61,023 nt of DNA from Variovorax paradoxus (GTDB lineage: Bacteria; Pseudomonadota; Gammaproteobacteria; Burkholderiales; Burkholderiaceae_C). The stretch lies in contig NZ_JXQQ01000021.1 in assembly GCF_000834655.1 (NCBI RefSeq), positions 1 through 61,023 of the forward strand. The letters are read 5' to 3'. Below the pieces are notes generated by a model that was not told the origin of the DNA, ran no database searches, and saw nothing but the letters and a program-made list of their open reading frames with translations. The position numbers and the translations under genes are program-made. Positions 37,241 to 50,371 of the stretch are shown piece by piece. The stretch's first letter is position 1, and each line of letters begins with the position of its first letter.

Positions 37241-38290
37241 TCATGCCGCACGCCTCAGCACCGCCCGGCGCCTGCCGGACGCGGTGAGCTCGAACAGGTC
37301 CTTCGGGTCGTCCAGCTCCGGCACCAGCGCGATCTTCTGGCCGATGCCGCGCTCGATGGCCAGCTGGTGGATGTAGCGCAGCGCGGTGTAGTCCTCCAGC
37401 GCGAAGCCGACCGAATCGAACACCGTGACCTGTTCGGCGGTCTCGCGCCCGGGCACTTCGCCGAGCAGCACCTTCCACAGTTCATGCACCGGGAAATCGG
37501 CCGCCAGCTGCTGGATCTCGCCCTCGATGCGGGTCTGCGCCTCGTATTCGACGAACACGCGCGCGCGCCGCAGCACGTCGGGGTGCAGCTCGGTCTTGCC
37601 GGGCGAATCGCCGCCGACCGCGTTGATGTGCATGCCCGGCTCGATCATCTCGGGCGTGAGCACGGTCGCGTGGCCTTGATGGGCGGTGACGGTGGTGACG
37701 ATGTCCGCGCCGCGCACCGCATCGGCGGCCGAGCGTGCGCGCACGATCTCCAGCGGCGTGCAGGCCGAAAGATGCCGCACCAGCTTGTCGGTGGCGTGCG
37801 CGTCGGTGTCGAACACGCGCACTTCCTCGATGCCCAGGAGCGCGTGGAAGGCCAGCGCCTGGAACTCGCTCTGCGAGCCGTTGCCGATCAGTGCGAGGCT
37901 GCGCGAATCGGCCCGCGCCAGGGCCTTTGCCGCCATCGCCGAAGTGGCGGCCGTGCGCAGCGCGGTGGTGAGGGTGAGTTCGGACAGCAGCACCGGATAG
38001 CCGGTGTCGACCTCCGCCAGCACGCCGAAGGCCATGACGGTCGGCAGCCCGACCGACGTGTTGTGCGGATGCCCGTTGACGTACTTGAAGGCGTAGGCGC
38101 CGTCGTCGGCCACCGGCATCAGCTCGATCACGCCAAGGTGCGAGTGACTCGCGACGCGCGCCTTCTTGTCGAACTCGCGCCAGCGAAGGAAGTCGTCGCG
38201 CAGCGCGTCGGCCAGCGCCTCGAGGAATTGCGGAACGCCGGTTTCATCCACCAGGCGAACCAGGCTGTGAACATCGATGAAGCGGGTCAT
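37241..38290 (-). CDS. Ornithine cyclodeaminase family protein
   Basis: The 349-residue product from ATG 38290 (AAGGAG upstream) has the OCD/mu-crystallin fold: FKYVNGHPHNTSVGLPTV, the NAD-binding LIGNGSQSEFQ, TVTAHQGHATVL and INAVGGDSPGKTEL. OCD converts ornithine to proline and ammonia; relatives act on other amino acids. The long C-terminal region past the NAD domain (VFDSVGFALEDYTALRYIHQ) is the ornithine-type one. First gene of an operon with a deacetylase homologue and a Bug receptor. Confidence 0.9.
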   Translation of the reverse strand: MTRFIDVHSLVRLVDETGVPQFLEALADALRDDFLRWREFDKKARVASHSHLGVIELMPVADDGAYAFKYVNGHPHNTSVGLPTVMAFGVLAEVDTGYPVLLSELTLTTALRTAATSAMAAKALARADSRSLALIGNGSQSEFQALAFHALLGIEEVRVFDTDAHATDKLVRHLSACTPLEIVRARSAADAVRGADIVTTVTAHQGHATVLTPEMIEPGMHINAVGGDSPGKTELHPDVLRRARVFVEYEAQTRIEGEIQQLAADFPVHELWKVLLGEVPGRETAEQVTVFDSVGFALEDYTALRYIHQLAIERGIGQKIALVPELDDPKDLFELTASGRRRAVLRRAA

Positions 38291-38407
38291 GACATGGCTC
38301 CTTGCGTAGCCCGGCACGGCGCTTCATCCCCTCACATGTTCACTCCACCATGGCTGATTCAGGATGCGCCTGCGCCAAGGGTTCGAACCATTCTGCGCCT
38401 GCCTGCA

Positions 38408-44158
<5,751 letters not shown>

Positions 44159-44200
44159 GAATGCCTTGGGGGGTGGGGCAAACATTCTAGGGATAGGTCG

Positions 44201-44225
44201 GTGACGCATCTGTGCACTGCGTCAC
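44201..44225. promoter_or_regulatory. Perfect 8-9-8 palindrome between uvrA and the first binding-protein gene
   Basis: GTGACGCA, nine bases, TGCGTCAC. It lies 43 bases before the uvrA ATG and 110 bases before the binding-protein ATG, in the divergent promoter region. It could be an operator or form a hairpin in the binding-protein leader. Confidence 0.5.
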
Positions 44226-44279
44226 ATGGTCTGCGCCCACGCAGGGGTTTGTCCGGATTCAGGCGAAGACACTTTTGAT

Positions 44280-44298
44280 AACAAATACCACATTTGTT
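44280..44298. promoter_or_regulatory. Palindrome upstream of the first tandem binding-protein gene
   Basis: AACAAAT, five bases, ATTTGTT, a perfect 7-5-7 inverted repeat 36 bases before ATG 44335. Its core CAAAT/ATTTG resembles the CAAAC/GTTTG palindromes in front of the second paralogue. Confidence 0.5.
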
Positions 44299-44334
44299 TT
44301 CAACTTCCCCGCAAGCATCCCTCGAAAGGCTTCC

Positions 44335-45447
44335 ATGACGAAGACCCGCACGCTTTGTGCCGCCGCCCTGCTGGCGCTCACGGCGATGGGCGCCTCCGCC
44401 CAGATCCTCATCGGCCAGACCGCCGGCATGACAGGCTCGGTGGCCGCGAGCGTCAACGAGACCATCGGCGGCGCCCAGCTGGTGATCGACGCGGCCAACG
44501 CCCAGGGCGGCATCCACGGCGAGAAGATCGAGGTGGTCCGCATGGACGACGCCTTCGACGTGAAGCGCGCCGGGGAAAACGCCCGCGTGCTGATCGAGGA
44601 CAAGAAGGTGGTGGCGCTCTTCATGAGCCGCGGCACGCCGCACTCGCAGGCCATCATCCCGTGGCTCGACAAGAACGAGGTGGCGCTGATCGGCCCTTCC
44701 ACCGGCGCGATGGTGCTGCACAAGCCGCTGCAAAAGCACGTGTTCAACGTGCGCGCCACCTACCAGCGCGAGGCCGAGAAGGCGGTGCAGCACCTGCTGA
44801 CCATCGGCCTCACGCGCATCGCCGTGGTGTACGTGACCGATTCGTTCGGCAAGGACGCGCTCGAAGGCGCGATGACCGGCTTCACCAAGGGCAAGGCCAC
44901 GCCGACGGTGACCGTTCCGGCCGATCGCGACAAGCCCGATTACGCGGCGATCGTGCCGGCCATCAAGGATGCCAACGCGCAGGCGGTGCTGTGGATCGGC
45001 TCGGGCATCGCGGTGGTCGACGGCATCAAGGCGCTGCGCGCCTCGGGTTCGGCGGCGCAGGTGGTCACGCTGTCGAACAACGCGTCCTCGGGGTTCATCA
45101 AGCAACTGGGCGATGCGAGCCGCGGCGTGATCGTGACGCAGGTGTTTCCCAGCGAGCGCTCGCTCGGCCAGCCGATGGTGAAAGAGGCGCTCACGCTCGC
45201 CAAGGCGAAGGGGCAGGCGGAGCTCTCGCCCGCCGCGCTCGAGGGCTTCGCTTCGGCGAAGGTGCTGGTGGAAGCGCTGCGCCGCGCGGGGCCGAGGCCC
45301 ACGCGCGCCAAGGTGCTGGCCGCGCTCGAAAGCATTCGCAGCTACGACCTGGGCGGCGGGCTCGAGGTGAGCTACACGCCGCAGGACCACAGCGGCATCG
45401 ACTTCGCGGACCTGGCGATCATCAGCGACGGGCGCTTCAAGCGCTGA
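44335..45447 (+). CDS. ABC-type branched-chain-amino-acid-like substrate-binding protein (paralogue 1)
   Basis: The 370-residue product has a signal peptide (cleavage after GASAQ, near residue 23) and the type I periplasmic-binding fold of the LivJ/Leu-Ile-Val family: ILIGQTAGMTGSVAASV, VVRMDDAFDVKRAGEN, IGPSTGAMVLHKPL, FNVRATYQREAEKAV. It is the same length as the next gene and highly similar to it throughout, so the two are tandem duplicates. No permease or ATPase gene is nearby, so it is an orphan receptor. The ligand is unknown. Confidence 0.92.
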   Translation: MTKTRTLCAAALLALTAMGASAQILIGQTAGMTGSVAASVNETIGGAQLVIDAANAQGGIHGEKIEVVRMDDAFDVKRAGENARVLIEDKKVVALFMSRGTPHSQAIIPWLDKNEVALIGPSTGAMVLHKPLQKHVFNVRATYQREAEKAVQHLLTIGLTRIAVVYVTDSFGKDALEGAMTGFTKGKATPTVTVPADRDKPDYAAIVPAIKDANAQAVLWIGSGIAVVDGIKALRASGSAAQVVTLSNNASSGFIKQLGDASRGVIVTQVFPSERSLGQPMVKEALTLAKAKGQAELSPAALEGFASAKVLVEALRRAGPRPTRAKVLAALESIRSYDLGGGLEVSYTPQDHSGIDFADLAIISDGRFKR

Positions 45448-45472
45448 CGCTCCGCCCTCCTTCCCCCTTCAG

Positions 45473-45506
45473 CGGCCCGCCGGCTCCCCGGCGGGCCGTC
45501 GCTTTT
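45473..45506 (+). terminator. Rho-independent terminator after binding-protein paralogue 1
   Basis: CGGCCCGCCGG (45473-45483) and CCGGCGGGCCG (45488-45498) make a perfect 11-base-pair stem with a four-base loop, followed closely by TTTTT. It separates the two paralogues into independent transcription units. Confidence 0.9.
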
Positions 45507-45515
45507 TGGGGTCTG

Positions 45516-45550
45516 CAAACAATGGTTTGACAGGGTTTGCACGAGCAAAC
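45516..45550 (+). promoter_or_regulatory. Promoter with two CAAAC/GTTTG palindromes before paralogue 2
   Basis: A consensus TTGACA (45527-45532) lies between two palindromes, CAAAC-AATG-GTTTG (45516-45529) and GTTTGC-ACGA-GCAAAC (45535-45550). The second fills the -35/-10 spacer. The -10 element itself is poor, which would suit an activated or tightly regulated promoter. Confidence 0.55.
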
Positions 45551-45623
45551 TTATGTCACCAACAGCAACACATTACACATCTTCTGACAGAGGCAAGCCC
45601 GCCTCGTGGAAAGGCTTTGTTCG

Positions 45624-46736
45624 ATGAAAACGATGTTTGCGTCCTGCGCCGTTGCGCTCCTGCTGGCAGCGGCCGCCCCCGGGGCCTCGGCCCAGATCCT
45701 GATCGGCCAGTCGGCCGACCTTTCGGGCCCGGTGGCCGCCAGCGTGAAGGAAACGATCCTGGGCTCGCAACTGGTGATCGACCAGGTCAACGCGCAGGGC
45801 GGCATCAACGGCGAGCAGGTTGAGGTGATCCGGCTGGACGACGGCCTGGACGCCAAGCGCTCGCTGGAAAACACCCGCATCCTGATCGAGGACAAGAAGG
45901 TCGTCGCGCTGCTGCTGAACCGCGGCACGCCCAACACGATCGCGGTGATCCCGCTGCTCGACAAGTACGGCGTGGCGCTCGTCGGGCCTTCCACCGGCGC
46001 GATGGTGCTGCACAAGCCGCTGCAGAAGAACGTCTTCAACGTGCGCTCTACCTACCAGCGCGAGGCCGAAAAGGCCGTGCAGCACCTGAACACCACCGGC
46101 ATCCAGCGCATCGCCGTGGTCCAGGCGGACGATTCCTTCGGCAAGGACGCGATGGAAGGTGCGGCCAAGGGCTTCGAGAAGGCGAACATCAAGCCCGCGG
46201 CGCTGGTGCTGGCCGACCGCAGCAAGCCCGACTTCGCGAGCATCGTGCCGCAACTGGTCAAGGCCAACGCGCAGGCGGTGCTGTGGATCGGCTCGGGCAC
46301 CTCGGTGACCGACGGCGTGAAGGCGCTGCGGGCCGCGGGTTCGGCGGCGCAGATCATCACGCTGTCGAACAACGCGGCCTCGGGTTTCATCAAGGAACTG
46401 GGCACGGCGAGCGCGGGCGTGATCATCACGCAGGTGCTTCCGTACGAGCGCTCGTTCGGCCACCCGCTGATCAAGGAAGCCATGGCGCTGGCCAAGGCCA
46501 AGGGCCAGAACGAGCTGTCGCCCGCGCTGCTCGAAGGCTTCGTCGCCACCAAGGTGCTGGTGGAGGCGCTGCGCCGCACGGGCCCCAAGCCCACGCGCGC
46601 GAAGCTCATCGCCACGCTCAACACCTTCCAGTACGACGTGGGCGGCGGCGTCGACGTGAACTACTCGCCGACGGATCACACGGGCATCGACTACGTCGAC
46701 CTGTCGATCGTCAGCGAAGGCCGCTTCAAGCGGTAG
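45624..46736 (+). CDS. ABC-type branched-chain-amino-acid-like substrate-binding protein (paralogue 2)
   Basis: The 370-residue product has a signal peptide (cleavage near GASAQ) and the same type I binding fold as paralogue 1, with near-identical blocks (IGPSTGAMVLHKPLQK, AVLWIGSG, RPTRAK/KPTRAK). Differences cluster in the first lobe (LSGPVAASVKET versus MTGSVAASVNET) and in loops that would line the ligand cleft. It has its own promoter region and follows paralogue 1's terminator. Both are orphan receptors without transporter genes here. Confidence 0.92.
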   Translation: MKTMFASCAVALLLAAAAPGASAQILIGQSADLSGPVAASVKETILGSQLVIDQVNAQGGINGEQVEVIRLDDGLDAKRSLENTRILIEDKKVVALLLNRGTPNTIAVIPLLDKYGVALVGPSTGAMVLHKPLQKNVFNVRSTYQREAEKAVQHLNTTGIQRIAVVQADDSFGKDAMEGAAKGFEKANIKPAALVLADRSKPDFASIVPQLVKANAQAVLWIGSGTSVTDGVKALRAAGSAAQIITLSNNAASGFIKELGTASAGVIITQVLPYERSFGHPLIKEAMALAKAKGQNELSPALLEGFVATKVLVEALRRTGPKPTRAKLIATLNTFQYDVGGGVDVNYSPTDHTGIDYVDLSIVSEGRFKR

Positions 46737-46764
46737 CCGCCCCCCCGCCGCGCTGCTGCCTCTT

Positions 46765-46911
46765 CTACTTGGGAGCGGCGGCGGGCGCGGGCTCGTGCGT
46801 GGTGTCCCCGCCATGCTTCTCGCCCGACATGTCGACCTTGTCACCGGCCTTCGAGATCACGTACAGGGCAATGGCGGCAAAGATGACGAAGCCGACGGCG
46901 ATTTTCCACAT
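46765..46911 (-). CDS. Small single-pass membrane protein (48 residues)
   Basis: ATG 46911 is preceded by CCAGGAGA about ten bases upstream. The product starts MWKIAVGFVIFAAIALYVIS, a single hydrophobic helix (residues 4-19), followed by a charged stretch with KVDMSGEKHGG and an Ala/Pro tail ending in Lys. It is too short for routine gene finding but has a proper start, Shine-Dalgarno and amino-acid pattern. It lies downstream of the MHS transporter terminator on the same strand, so it is a separate gene. Function unknown. Confidence 0.72.
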   Translation of the reverse strand: MWKIAVGFVIFAAIALYVISKAGDKVDMSGEKHGGDTTHEPAPAAAPK

Positions 46912-46960
46912 GGGTGCTGTCTCCTGGAGAGGGTGGTGATGGTGAAGATGAGGGGTTCAA

Positions 46961-47000
46961 GAAAAGGGCCTCATGCCGTCGGATGGCATGAAGCCCCTTT
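46961..47000 (-). terminator. Rho-independent terminator of the MHS transporter gene
   Basis: On the minus strand GGGGCTTCATGCC and GGCATGAGGCCC pair around a seven-base loop with one unpaired base, followed by TTTTC. Outer TTCAA/TTGAA can extend the stem. It lies about 63 bases after the gene. Confidence 0.8.
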
Positions 47001-47063
47001 GTTGAACGGAGGGCCGCTCCCGCAGCCCTCCTCTCGCACACGCGACGTGTGCGATGCGTTCGA

Positions 47064-48758
47064 TCAGTCGTTCGCGTAGATGTCCACGTCCTTCGTCTCG
47101 CGGATGAAGATCGTGCCAATCACCAGCGTGATGCCCGCGATGATGATCGGGTACCAGAGGCCGTTGTACATGTTGCCGGTGGAGGCCACGATCGCGAAGG
47201 CGGTGGTCGGCAGGAGGCCGCCGAACCAGCCGTTGCCGATGTGATACGGCAGGCTCATCGAGGTGTAGCGGATGCGCGTGGGGAACAGTTCGACCAGCAT
47301 CGCTGCGATCGGGCCGTACACCATCGTCACCAGCAGCACCAGCCAGAACAGCAGCACGATGGTCAGCACCTTGTTGATCTTGGCGGGATCGGCCTTCGCC
47401 GGGTAGCCCGCGATCTTCAGGTCTTCGGCCACGCCCTTCTTGAAGGCGGCGATTTCCTTGGCGGAGTTCTCGTCGAACTTGGAGTTCACCACGTTGCCGA
47501 CGGGCGCCTCGACCGTCTTGTCGCCGATCTTCACGACGGCCTTCGAGCCCGGCGCGCCGGCCACGTTTTCATAGCTCACCGAGTTCTGCACGAGGTAGCG
47601 CTTGGCGATGTCGCACGAGCTCTTGAAGTCGATCTCGCGGGCCACCGGGTTGCCCTGGAAGGAGCAGGTCGCCGGGTCGGCCGTCACCGTGACGCCGGCC
47701 GTGGCCTGCGCGCGGGCCAGGTCCGGGTTGGCGGCTTCGGTCAGCATCTTGAACACGGGGAAGTAGGTGACCACGGCCAGCAGGCAGCCGGCCATGATGA
47801 TGGGCTTGCGGCCGATCTTGTCCGACAGCGTGCCGAAGACCACGAAGAACGGCGTGCCCAGCAGCAGCGCGGCGGCGATCATCAGGTTGGCCGTGGTCGC
47901 ATCGACCTTCAGCTGTGCCGTGAGGAAGAAGAGCGCATAGAACTGGCCCGAGTACCAGACCACCGCCTGGCCGGCAGTGAGGCCGACCAGCGCCAGGATC
48001 ACGATCTTCAGGTTCTTCCACTCACCGAACGATTCGGCCAGCGGTGCCTTGGAGGTCTTGCCCTCGGCCTTCATCTTCTGGAAGGCGGGCGATTCGCTCA
48101 GCGAGAGACGAATCCACACCGAGATGCCCAGGAGCAGGATCGACACCAGGAACGGAATGCGCCAGCCCCAGTCGTTGAACGCCGCTTCGCCCATGAACTC
48201 GCGCACGCCCAGGATCACCAGCAGGCTCAGGAACAGGCCCAGCGTTGCCGTGGTCTGGATCCACGAGGTGTACGCACCGCGCTTGCCGTGCGGCGAGTGC
48301 TCGGCCACGTAGGTGGCGGCACCGCCGTACTCGCCGCCGAGGGCCAGGCCCTGCAGCATGCGCAGCGCGATCAGGATCACCGGCGCCGCGACGCCGATGG
48401 TCGCGTAGCTGGGCAGCAGGCCGACGATGAACGTCGACAGGCCCATGATCAGGATCGTCACGAGGAAGGTGTACTTGCGCCCGATCATGTCGCCCAGCCG
48501 GCCGAACACGATGGCGCCGAACGGACGCACCAGGAAACCGGCAGCGAACGCCAGCAGCGCGAAGATGAAGGCGGCGCCCGCATCCAGGCCGCTGAAGAAC
48601 TGCTTGGCGATGATCGCGGCGAGCGAACCGTAGAGGTAGAAGTCGTACCACTCGAACACGGTGCCGAGCGAGGAGGCGAAGATGACTTTCTTCTCCTCCG
48701 AGGACATGGGCCGGGGGGCCGGATGCGGCACTCCCCGTGAATCTAGTGTGGCGGCCAT
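47064..48758 (-). CDS. MHS-family MFS transporter with a large periplasmic loop
   Basis: Metabolite:proton symporter of the ShiA/ProP/KgtP type. The 564-residue product from ATG 48758 (AGGAGA upstream) has the MHS markers SSLGTVFEWYDFYLYG, FLVRPFGAIVFGRLGDMIGRK and LQGLALGGEYGGAATYVAEH (shown in part). It is about 120 residues longer than classic members because of a soluble insertion at about residues 340-462, between two C-terminal-half membrane segments, carrying two cysteines (ATCSF and SSCDI). The insertion should face the periplasm. Substrate unknown, probably a carboxylate. Confidence 0.9.
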   Translation of the reverse strand: MAATLDSRGVPHPAPRPMSSEEKKVIFASSLGTVFEWYDFYLYGSLAAIIAKQFFSGLDAGAAFIFALLAFAAGFLVRPFGAIVFGRLGDMIGRKYTFLVTILIMGLSTFIVGLLPSYATIGVAAPVILIALRMLQGLALGGEYGGAATYVAEHSPHGKRGAYTSWIQTTATLGLFLSLLVILGVREFMGEAAFNDWGWRIPFLVSILLLGISVWIRLSLSESPAFQKMKAEGKTSKAPLAESFGEWKNLKIVILALVGLTAGQAVVWYSGQFYALFFLTAQLKVDATTANLMIAAALLLGTPFFVVFGTLSDKIGRKPIIMAGCLLAVVTYFPVFKMLTEAANPDLARAQATAGVTVTADPATCSFQGNPVAREIDFKSSCDIAKRYLVQNSVSYENVAGAPGSKAVVKIGDKTVEAPVGNVVNSKFDENSAKEIAAFKKGVAEDLKIAGYPAKADPAKINKVLTIVLLFWLVLLVTMVYGPIAAMLVELFPTRIRYTSMSLPYHIGNGWFGGLLPTTAFAIVASTGNMYNGLWYPIIIAGITLVIGTIFIRETKDVDIYAND

Positions 48759-48909
48759 TGCGTCGTCTCCTGTGTGTTTGCGTTCATGCGGCGCCCGATA
48801 TCCGGGGCCGTGAGGCATTCTTGGAGGCGTGACTGACCCGAGACTTGCGCGAAACTGAACCGATGCTTACGGATTAGGGTGAAACCCGCGGTGCGCGTTT
48901 CAGCTTGTA

Positions 48910-48934
48910 AGAAATCGAAACCCTGCTCGGGTTT
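48910..48934 (-). terminator. Terminator-like hairpin after the isomerase gene
   Basis: On the minus strand AAACCC, five bases, GGGTTT is followed by CGATTTCTT, about 10 bases beyond the isomerase stop. A short stem with a modest T run, so a weak intrinsic terminator. Confidence 0.5.
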
Positions 48935-48945
48935 GTCCTCAGGTC

Positions 48946-49584
48946 CTATTTGCTCCGCAGCAAGGAGGGGCGCTGGTCCGCCGAGGCCCATTGCGGGCCG
49001 TCGAACCACGCGTCGCCCGACAGGTACGAACGCAGCATCGCGAGGCCGTCGAAGCCCCAGAAGAGACGCCCGTCGACCACGTAGGCCGGCGTTCCGAACA
49101 CGCCGAGCGCGAGCGCTTCGTCGGTGTTGCGCTTCAGGAGCGCCTTGCTCTCGTCGCTGCCCGCTTCGCGCTTCGGACCCAGTTGCGCGGTGAGCGCCGC
49201 GAGCCGCGCCGCATCGCCGGCTTCCTCGCCGCCGCGCCACACGTTGCGCAGGATGGTCTCGGCCACGAGGCGGCTGATGCTGCCGTCGTCGCTCGTCGAC
49301 ACCGCGAGCCGCAGGTGCGGCAGCGGGTTGTAGGGGTGCGAGGCCGGCATCTCGATCTGGATGCCGTTGGCATGACCGAGCCACAGCACATGGCGGTAGG
49401 TCCAGCTGCGTTTTGACGGAATCTCGGCCGGCCCGAGCTGGCCGTGTTGCTTGAGCAGCGCGCCGAGCAGAACCGGCTTGTAGGCCACGCTGTAGCTCAG
49501 CCCTTCGAGCGCCTCCGGCAGGTGCTCGAACGCGAGGTGCGCGTAGGGCGAGATGAAGTCGAGATAGAAGTCGATGTGCTTCAT
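48946..49584 (-). CDS. 2-hydroxychromene-2-carboxylate isomerase family protein (DsbA-like fold)
   Basis: The 212-residue product from ATG 49584 begins MKHIDFYLDFISPYAHLAFE, typical of HCCA isomerases, with the later family segment FGTPAYVVDGRLFWGFD. These kappa-class GST-like enzymes use glutathione; the founding one acts in naphthalene catabolism, but many members have other or unknown substrates. ATG overlaps the stop of the DUF1289 gene by four bases. Longer in-frame upstream sequence overlaps that gene and is not family-like. Confidence 0.88.
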   Translation of the reverse strand: MKHIDFYLDFISPYAHLAFEHLPEALEGLSYSVAYKPVLLGALLKQHGQLGPAEIPSKRSWTYRHVLWLGHANGIQIEMPASHPYNPLPHLRLAVSTSDDGSISRLVAETILRNVWRGGEEAGDAARLAALTAQLGPKREAGSDESKALLKRNTDEALALGVFGTPAYVVDGRLFWGFDGLAMLRSYLSGDAWFDGPQWASADQRPSLLRSK

Positions 49585-49847
49585 GCGTCGTGGTCTCCGG
49601 AGGTTTCCGGGACGCGCCAGATGCCGGCCCGGGCCCGCAACTCTATCGCGCGCCACACGCCGCGCCGCGCGTCGTCTTCCATCTTGCTCCAGCCCGCGAT
49701 CTCGGGAATGGTGCGCAGGCACCCCTCGCAGAAGCCGCTCAGGCGGTCCATGCGGCAGACCGAGGTGCAGGGCGAAGGCACGTCTTCGGGCAGGTCGCGC
49801 ACGGCCACCGCGCGTGCGGCCAGGGTCTGGGCTTCGGCGAAGTTCAA
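49581..49847 (-). CDS. DUF1289 domain protein
   Basis: The 88-residue product has the compact cysteine motif PCTSVCRMDRLSGFCEGCLRT (four Cys in a C-x3-C-x8-C-x2-C pattern) followed by IPEIAGWSKM, which defines DUF1289, and an Arg-rich helix. A metal or Fe-S site is plausible but unproven. It overlaps the genes on both sides by four bases (ATGA), so it is translated as part of a tight three-gene run. Confidence 0.88.
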   Translation of the reverse strand: MNFAEAQTLAARAVAVRDLPEDVPSPCTSVCRMDRLSGFCEGCLRTIPEIAGWSKMEDDARRGVWRAIELRARAGIWRVPETSGDHDA

Positions 49848-50332
49848 ACCACGTCCGTCACCGGCGCGCCGGTGAGCGTTTCGAGGTCCTGCGGCCGGAG
49901 CTGGAACACCGCATGCGGATGGCCCGCCGCGGCCCAGATCTCCTCGAAGCGGAACAACTCGCGGTCGATCAGCACCACCGGCTTGGTCGCATGCCCCACC
50001 GGCGACACGCCGCCGATGGTGAAGCCGGTGCGCGCCTTCACGAACTCGGCATCGGCGCGGCCGGTCTTGCCGACGAGCGCATCGACCTTCTTCTCGTCCA
50101 CGCGCTTGTCGCCCGAGGTGATGACCAGCACCGCGGCATCGTCGCTCTTGCGGCGAAAGATGATGCTCTTGGCAATCTGGCCGACCGCGATGCCGAGCGC
50201 ATCGGCCGCCTGTTGCGCGGTGCGGCAGGCGTCGTCGAGCATGCGCGGGGAATGGGGATGGCCGGCGTCCTGCAGCACGCGGGAGACGCGCTGGACGCCT
50301 TCGGGAAGGGAATGGAGTTCAGAGCCGCACAT
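49844..50332 (-). CDS. YbaK/EbsC family aminoacyl-tRNA deacylase
   Basis: The 162-residue product has the YbaK fold, with IAKSIIFRRK near residue 53, the conserved KVDALVG region, and the active-site GGVSPVGH near residues 112-119. Family members clear mischarged aminoacyl-tRNAs such as Cys- or Ala-tRNA-Pro. It is the first gene of the overlapping YbaK-DUF1289-isomerase run. Confidence 0.9.
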   Translation of the reverse strand: MCGSELHSLPEGVQRVSRVLQDAGHPHSPRMLDDACRTAQQAADALGIAVGQIAKSIIFRRKSDDAAVLVITSGDKRVDEKKVDALVGKTGRADAEFVKARTGFTIGGVSPVGHATKPVVLIDRELFRFEEIWAAAGHPHAVFQLRPQDLETLTGAPVTDVV

Positions 50333-50371
50333 GGGTTGGAATCTGCAAGAAGACCGCGCGAAAGTGCGCCC

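Noticed and set aside
38380..38396. GGGTTCGAACC resembling a tRNA T-arm
   Set aside because: No acceptor, D or anticodon stems can be built around it; chance similarity in the ocd-uvrA gap.
44335..46736. Complete Liv-type ABC uptake operon
   Set aside because: Only binding proteins are present; no permease or ATPase genes lie on either side.
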